Source: Pedobacter kyonggii (lineage in GTDB: Bacteria; Bacteroidota; Bacteroidia; Sphingobacteriales; Sphingobacteriaceae). Taken from it: a stretch of DNA of 64,000 bases. Below the pieces are notes generated by a model. The model saw nothing but the letters and a program-made list of their open reading frames with translations. It searched no databases and was not told the DNA's origin. Where the stretch lies: positions 1 to 64,000 of the forward strand of contig NZ_SIXF01000025.1 in the NCBI RefSeq assembly GCF_004310665.1, in the 5' to 3' direction. Below are positions 60,155-64,000 of this stretch, piece by piece (position 1 is the first letter of the stretch; every line of letters starts with the position of its first letter). The translations under genes were made by a program, and so were the position numbers.

Positions 60155-61063
60155 ATGAAAACCATTTTAACAACAGGTAGCAACGGTCTTTTAGGGCAGA
60201 AATTAACTGAAAAAATTCTCGCCGAAGGCAGGGTAAAGCTTGTTGCCACTTCTAAAGGAACAAATCGCTATCAGGTAAAGGATGGGTATGAATATGCAGA
60301 AATGGATATTTTAGATGCTGTTCAGGTTAGGAGAGTTATTGAAAGATACAGCCCTGATGCCATTGTGCACACCGCGGCAATGACCAATGTTGATATTTGT
60401 GAAGCCAATAAAGCGCTTTGTCGCCAATTAAACGTAGGTGCAGTTCAAACGCTCATATTAATATGTGAAGAAAAGAACATTCAGCTTATTCATTTAAGTA
60501 CTGATTTTGTTTTTGATGGTGCCAACGGACCATATAAAGAAGAGGATGCAGTTAATCCTGTAAGTTATTATGGCGAATCGAAAGTACTGGCGGAAGAGCT
60601 GTTGAAGAACTCAAAAGCAAACTGGGCAATTTTAAGAACAATATTGGTATATGGAATAAGCAGTGATATGAGCCGGAGCAATATCGTACTGTGGGCCAAA
60701 GAAGCATTAGAAAAAGCATCGCCTATTAATGTCGTGAACGATCAATGGCGTATGCCCACTTTAGCCGAGGATTTAGCTGAAGCCTGCTTGTTGGCTGTAG
60801 AAAAAAATGCAAAAGGAATTTACCATGTATCGGGTAAAGATTACATGAGTATTGCAGATTTAGTGCGAAAAGTTGCCGAGTTTTGGAATCTTGATCAATC
60901 GTTTATTAATGAAATAAGTTCGACAAGTTTAAACCAAACGGCTAAACGACCGGTTAGAACTGGTTTTGTTTTAGATAAGACTGTTAAAGATCTAGATTAC
61001 TGTCCACATAGTTTTGAAGAAGGCTTGGCAATTTTAGATCAGCAGATGAAAAAAGATAATTAG
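60155..61063 (+). CDS. dTDP-4-dehydrorhamnose reductase-like SDR
   Basis: 302 residues. The NAD(P) motif TGSNGLLGQK starts at residue 7, the Tyr/Lys pair is in YYGESKVLAE near residue 145, and THAAMTN-like HTAAMTNVDICE and HLSTDFVFDG are further RmlD-type signatures. RmlD reduces the 4-keto sugar in dTDP-rhamnose synthesis, but no other rhamnose genes are nearby. It may instead act on another nucleotide sugar, or as a MAT2B-like protein. Monocistronic, divergent from atpD. Confidence 0.78.
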   Translation: MKTILTTGSNGLLGQKLTEKILAEGRVKLVATSKGTNRYQVKDGYEYAEMDILDAVQVRRVIERYSPDAIVHTAAMTNVDICEANKALCRQLNVGAVQTLILICEEKNIQLIHLSTDFVFDGANGPYKEEDAVNPVSYYGESKVLAEELLKNSKANWAILRTILVYGISSDMSRSNIVLWAKEALEKASPINVVNDQWRMPTLAEDLAEACLLAVEKNAKGIYHVSGKDYMSIADLVRKVAEFWNLDQSFINEISSTSLNQTAKRPVRTGFVLDKTVKDLDYCPHSFEEGLAILDQQMKKDN

Positions 61064-61161
61064 CTCACTAGTTATTAGTTCATAGGAGATGCAATACTAA
61101 TGAACTAATGGCCAATGAACTACTGAACCAATTAATATATTTAACCCATAAAAAAGACATA

Positions 61162-61626
61162 ATGGCATTACAAGTTGGCGATAACGCCCCTGATTTCAAA
61201 TTATACAGTTCTGATTTAGCAGAAATTTCTCTTTCTGGTTTCAAAGGCAAAAAAGTAATTATTCACTTTTTCCCGATGGCTTTTACCGGAACGTGTACAG
61301 AACAATTATGTACCATGCGTGATAATTTTAGTTATTACGAAGGGATAGATGCACAGGTAATTGGCATCTCAGTTGATTCTCCGTTCTCTTTGGCTAAGTT
61401 TAAAGAAGTTCAAAGTTATCAGTTCCCTTTATTGTCTGATTTTAACAAAGAAGTATCAGCAGCTTATGGTGCTTTTTATGATGAATTTGTGTTCGGATTG
61501 AAAGGTGTTTCCAAAAGAGCGGCTTTTGTGATCGATGAAGAAGGAAAAATAGCTTATGCAGAAGTTTTAGAAGACGCACATGATTTGCCTGATTTTAAAG
61601 CAATTAATGATGCATTAAGCGCGTAA
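61162..61626 (+). CDS. Peroxiredoxin, BCP/AhpE-like
   Basis: The ATG at 61162 gives 154 residues. The frame upstream to 61108 is a short repeat of ATGAACTA-type units. The peroxidatic Cys45 is in PMAFTGTC (P-x-x-x-T-x-x-C motif), with a second Cys at 50 in EQLC, the spacing of the BCP-type resolving Cys. Reduces hydrogen peroxide and organic peroxides. Followed 98 bases later by tRNA-Arg. Confidence 0.9.
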   Translation: MALQVGDNAPDFKLYSSDLAEISLSGFKGKKVIIHFFPMAFTGTCTEQLCTMRDNFSYYEGIDAQVIGISVDSPFSLAKFKEVQSYQFPLLSDFNKEVSAAYGAFYDEFVFGLKGVSKRAAFVIDEEGKIAYAEVLEDAHDLPDFKAINDALSA

Positions 61627-61670
61627 AGCTTATTCTGCAAAGAATTATTTTGAGATTTTTTAAAATTTAA

Positions 61671-61701
61671 TTGGAAATTAAAATATCAAATTATACCTTT
61701 G
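61671..61701 (+). promoter_or_regulatory. Promoter of the tRNA-Arg gene
   Basis: TTGG at 61671-61674, 19 bases, then TACCTTTG at 61694-61701, an exact TAnnTTTG. The tRNA begins 24 bases after the -7 element. The best-formed promoter in the window. Confidence 0.65.
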
Positions 61702-61724
61702 CAGTCCGTTAACGATACGGAAAT

Positions 61725-61798
61725 GCATTTGTAGCTCAATTGGATAGAGCATCTCACTACGGATGAGAAGGTTTGGGGTTCGAATCCCTACAAGTGCA
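61725..61798 (+). tRNA. tRNA-Arg (anticodon ACG)
   Basis: All cloverleaf parts are present: acceptor gcatttg with caagtgc (one G-U), D arm gctc/gagc, anticodon stem tctca/tgaga with loop ctacgga (anticodon ACG), 5-nt variable loop, and T arm tgggg/cccta with ttcgaat. Discriminator A at 61798; the CCA end is not encoded. 74 nt. Confidence 0.95.
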
Positions 61799-61804
61799 CT
61801 TAAA

Positions 61805-61833
61805 GGGAGGATTGAAAAATCCTCCCATTTTTT
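61805..61833 (+). terminator. Intrinsic terminator after tRNA-Arg
   Basis: gggaggat and atcctccc form an 8-bp stem with a 6-nt loop, followed by a T-rich run (attttttg). It begins 6 bases after the tRNA. Confidence 0.85.
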
Positions 61834-62495
61834 GTCTACAATTATTTACTCCCAATTTTCTCATTTTAAGGTAGTTGAGTGATAGAAGATTCATCATTGT
61901 AGGTGTTCGATACATGCCCTTTTCATAATAGAGATTCGAATCGAACTCCAGATCTATAAATTCCCGTATTTCCAATGTGTCGAATTTGTGAAAGACTGAT
62001 TTTATATCTGTTAATACATCCAACCGTTTATTGAAGATCTCGTAGGCCTAGCTGTGATTGGTATTTAGACATCTATGACAATTTAAAATTGTCTATGTTA
62101 TGTGTATTCCTATTCTTTTGTAAGTTCCAATTTTTGTTTCTTATTAAGATCCATTGTTACAATAAGATAAACGTCGATATAACATTTATAAAAAAAATGA
62201 TATATTTGAGCCCGCTGCAAATATTATTTCAAACTGACCGAGTAAGATGAATTAATGGCTTTTATCGTTCATTTGCGGCAAATCACCAAATATTTACCAC
62301 CATGTTTATTATAATTGAAGCTTCCTGTGCTATCATTTCTCTCAGTGTGCTTAGTTCGAGCCTTTTCCAGGTAGGGTGCAGCAATTCAATTTTTGGATAT
62401 TCAAAAAATGCCATGTAAACAGACTGGTCGGATTAAACTAAATAATTTGTCTTAAACTTTCTGAAATTAATTCCCTTACCATTAATAAATAGATA
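61834..62495. other. Long A+T-rich region before the hybrid regulator
   Basis: No gene is supported. An exact -7 element TATATTTG lies at 62201-62208, which would leave a leader of about 280 bases. The pair gctgcaaat (62214) and atttgcggc (62270) can form a stem, and gacaatttaaaattgtc at 62078-62094 is a 17-base palindrome. A minus-strand frame of 88 codons that ends inside the tRNA gene is rejected. No tRNA 3'-end duplicate or integrase is seen. Confidence 0.45.
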
Positions 62496-64000
62496 ATGAG
62501 GTTAATACTGTTTTTAGTCGTTTTTTGTTTCACCCTGTCGGCACTCGGGCAAGGTGGAAAAACGAGGTATCTGTCACTACAGGAAGGCTTGTCTAGTCAA
62601 CAGGTTATTGATCTGACGCATGATAAATACGGCTATGTATGGATTGCAACGGAACTGGGATTAAACCGCTTTGCCAGTAATTCTTTTAAGCAATACTACA
62701 AGTCTGAAAAAGCAGATGGATTTTCGGTAAACAGTAACGAGATCAATACCCTTTATTATAATAATGACCAGCTTTACATCGGTACGCGGGCAAGCGGTTT
62801 AAATATTCTTGATATGAAAACCAACAGGTTTTCATATTATCTACATGATCCAAAAGACAATAATTCTGTTGCTACCAATGATATTACCGATATCATCAAA
62901 GCTAAAAATGATAAGATATGGCTTGCCACTTATCATCGCGGCGTACAGCGCTTCGACCCTGTAAGTAAGAAATTTGAACGGTTTAATAAACTAAATATAC
63001 CTGCTCTGGCCGAAAACAGCATTTGGGCGCTTGCAGAAGATCATAACGGCCTGCTCTACATTGGCCATGTAAATAAGGGCATTTCTATTTTAAATTCAAA
63101 AAATAAAGAGGTAAAGCTGATTACTAGCGAAAGTACAAAAGGCCTGCTGCCAGATAATGAGGTCAGATCGCTGTTTTGTGATAGTAAAAACAATATCTGG
63201 ATAGGGACCAGAAAAGGGCTGGCAGTTTACCATCCTTTATCAAAAAGCATACAAAAAATCAGCCTTGCCGGCCAATCAAAAAATGGCGATGAACCTTTTG
63301 TACACGCAATCAAAGAAATCAATGGGGTAATCTGGATCGGTACTGCTGCATCGCAAGTATTCATCATGAAACCTCAATATGGTAATTCTGGAAATATTGT
63401 GCATACCGGATCAATTACGGCAACTGATCTGGAAAGGGGTAATAATGCTTCGGTACAGAGCATTGATCGTGACCGTTTCGGCAATGTTTGGTTGGGGATT
63501 TATAGTGGTGGTATCGCTTTTTTAGGTCATCTGGAACCATTTTTCTCCGTTTTACCTACTAAAAACATTAATCCTGAGGCAAACAGGCCAGCTACGGTAA
63601 CTGGAATATTGAATGATGTGGGCAGCAGCATGTGGCTGGCTACGGCCGGAGATGGGATTCTGCAGATAAATGCTGAAAAAAAAATTACCAAAACAACTTC
63701 AGTGAACAGTGGGCTGGGAGATGATTTTCTCCTTTCTGCTTTTCAGGATAGTAAAAAAAACAAGTGGTTCGGCCTACAAAAGGGAGGTGTGTCCTTGCTC
63801 GATGCAAAAAGCAATACCTGGAAGAGGATAAATGCCGGTGAAAGGATGTCGGCCGTTAGAGCGATCATAGAAGATTCACAGGGAAATATCTGTTTTGCTG
63901 CAGAGGAGGGCGTATTTGTTCATGATCCCGGGCACAATACTTTCTTTAAAATAGCGACCAGAACACCTATGCTTGGTGATTATGCCCCCCGTACCTTAGT
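62496..64000 (+). CDS. Hybrid two-component regulator with propeller sensor (partial)
   Basis: The frame is open from the ATG at 62496 to the window end (501 codons, no stop), so the gene is truncated here. A signal peptide (LILFLVVFCFTLSALGQ) is followed by repeated two-component propeller blades: GYVWIATELGLNRF, NDKIWLATYHRGVQRF, NNIWIGTRKGLAVY, GNVWLGIYSGGIAF, SSMWLATAGDGILQ and NKWFGLQKGGVSLL. This matches the periplasmic sensor of HTCS proteins, which usually continue with Y_Y_Y, transmembrane, kinase, receiver and AraC domains. Such regulators often control polysaccharide utilisation loci. Those later domains lie outside the window, so the full architecture is inferred. Confidence 0.85.
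   Translation, partial: MRLILFLVVFCFTLSALGQGGKTRYLSLQEGLSSQQVIDLTHDKYGYVWIATELGLNRFASNSFKQYYKSEKADGFSVNSNEINTLYYNNDQLYIGTRASGLNILDMKTNRFSYYLHDPKDNNSVATNDITDIIKAKNDKIWLATYHRGVQRFDPVSKKFERFNKLNIPALAENSIWALAEDHNGLLYIGHVNKGISILNSKNKEVKLITSESTKGLLPDNEVRSLFCDSKNNIWIGTRKGLAVYHPLSKSIQKISLAGQSKNGDEPFVHAIKEINGVIWIGTAASQVFIMKPQYGNSGNIVHTGSITATDLERGNNASVQSIDRDRFGNVWLGIYSGGIAFLGHLEPFFSVLPTKNINPEANRPATVTGILNDVGSSMWLATAGDGILQINAEKKITKTTSVNSGLGDDFLLSAFQDSKKNKWFGLQKGGVSLLDAKSNTWKRINAGERMSAVRAIIEDSQGNICFAAEEGVFVHDPGHNTFFKIATRTPMLGDYAPRTL

Noticed and set aside
61757-62023. Minus-strand 88-codon frame ending in the tRNA
   Set aside because: Its C-terminal CRDSNPKPSHP is antisense tRNA-Arg; an overlap with a tRNA gene and its terminator makes it implausible.
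62302-62418. 38-codon plus-strand frame starting MFIIIEASCAIISLS before the hybrid regulator
   Set aside because: Short, no terminator behind it and no conserved pattern; too weak to call a leader peptide or gene.

Overview
The window comes from a Bacteroidota chromosome, most likely Sphingobacteriaceae such as Pedobacter (genus is inference). The signs are A+T-rich intergenic DNA, Bacteroidota-type promoters (TAnnTTTG at -7), a PNGase F-like secreted enzyme, a hybrid two-component regulator with a beta-propeller sensor, a fused HemC-HemD, an ATP synthase beta/epsilon pair apart from the other subunits, and an ECF sigma factor followed by envelope proteins.

Layout. 0.4-5.5 kb: secreted peptide-N-glycosidase and a GyrA/ParC-type topoisomerase subunit. 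5.6-7.6 kb: TPP riboswitch, PnuC-type (probably thiamine) transporter and an acyl-CoA-dehydrogenase-like flavoprotein. 7.6-21.5 kb: mostly housekeeping and envelope genes (MsrA, lipoprotein, RNA methyltransferase, MlaF/MlaE, PspC and LiaF-like proteins, RDD protein, IspG, mechanosensitive channel, alpha/beta hydrolase) and a broken DoxX gene. 21.6-32.6 kb: a heme cluster, hemA, hemCD, hemB, hemL, a two-component pair with a TPR protein, hemE and hemJ, with a zeta-toxin-like pair lying between hemE and hemJ. 32.8-39.6 kb: outer-membrane proteins, an ECF sigma factor with a membrane partner, an orphan ABC ATPase and small proteins. 39.7-56.8 kb, minus strand: a branched-chain amino acid supercluster in the order ilvE, methyltransferase, ilvD, broken ORF6N gene, ilvB, ilvN, DinB-like, ilvC, leuC, ABM monooxygenase, leuD, ModF-like ATPase, leuB, leuA, ilvA. 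57.1-64 kb: lipoprotein hydrolase, atpC-atpD, SDR, peroxiredoxin, tRNA-Arg and the first 501 codons of a hybrid two-component regulator that runs off the end.

The most notable regulatory feature is in the ilv/leu cluster. Two separate leader-peptide attenuators can be read directly. One precedes ilvE (45 codons with a dense Val/Leu/Ile block after a Thr run). The other precedes ilvD (25 codons with an Ile-Leu-Ile-Ile-Val-Ile run). Each is followed by a strong intrinsic terminator, and in each an upstream segment can pair with the terminator's first arm. Each also has a plausible promoter 10-20 nt upstream of the leader.

Intergenic DNA is full of short dispersed repeats: degenerate heptamer-like arrays (TTAAACC-type, TTGATAC-type, CTCCCAA-type), REP-like hairpins, and a C/G-rich CCCCTAAAGGGG palindrome. 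Some copies have entered functional sequence: the TPP riboswitch, the ispG reading frame, the stop codon of leuC and the 5' end of the ABM gene. No CRISPR array, rRNA operon, transposase or prophage was seen.
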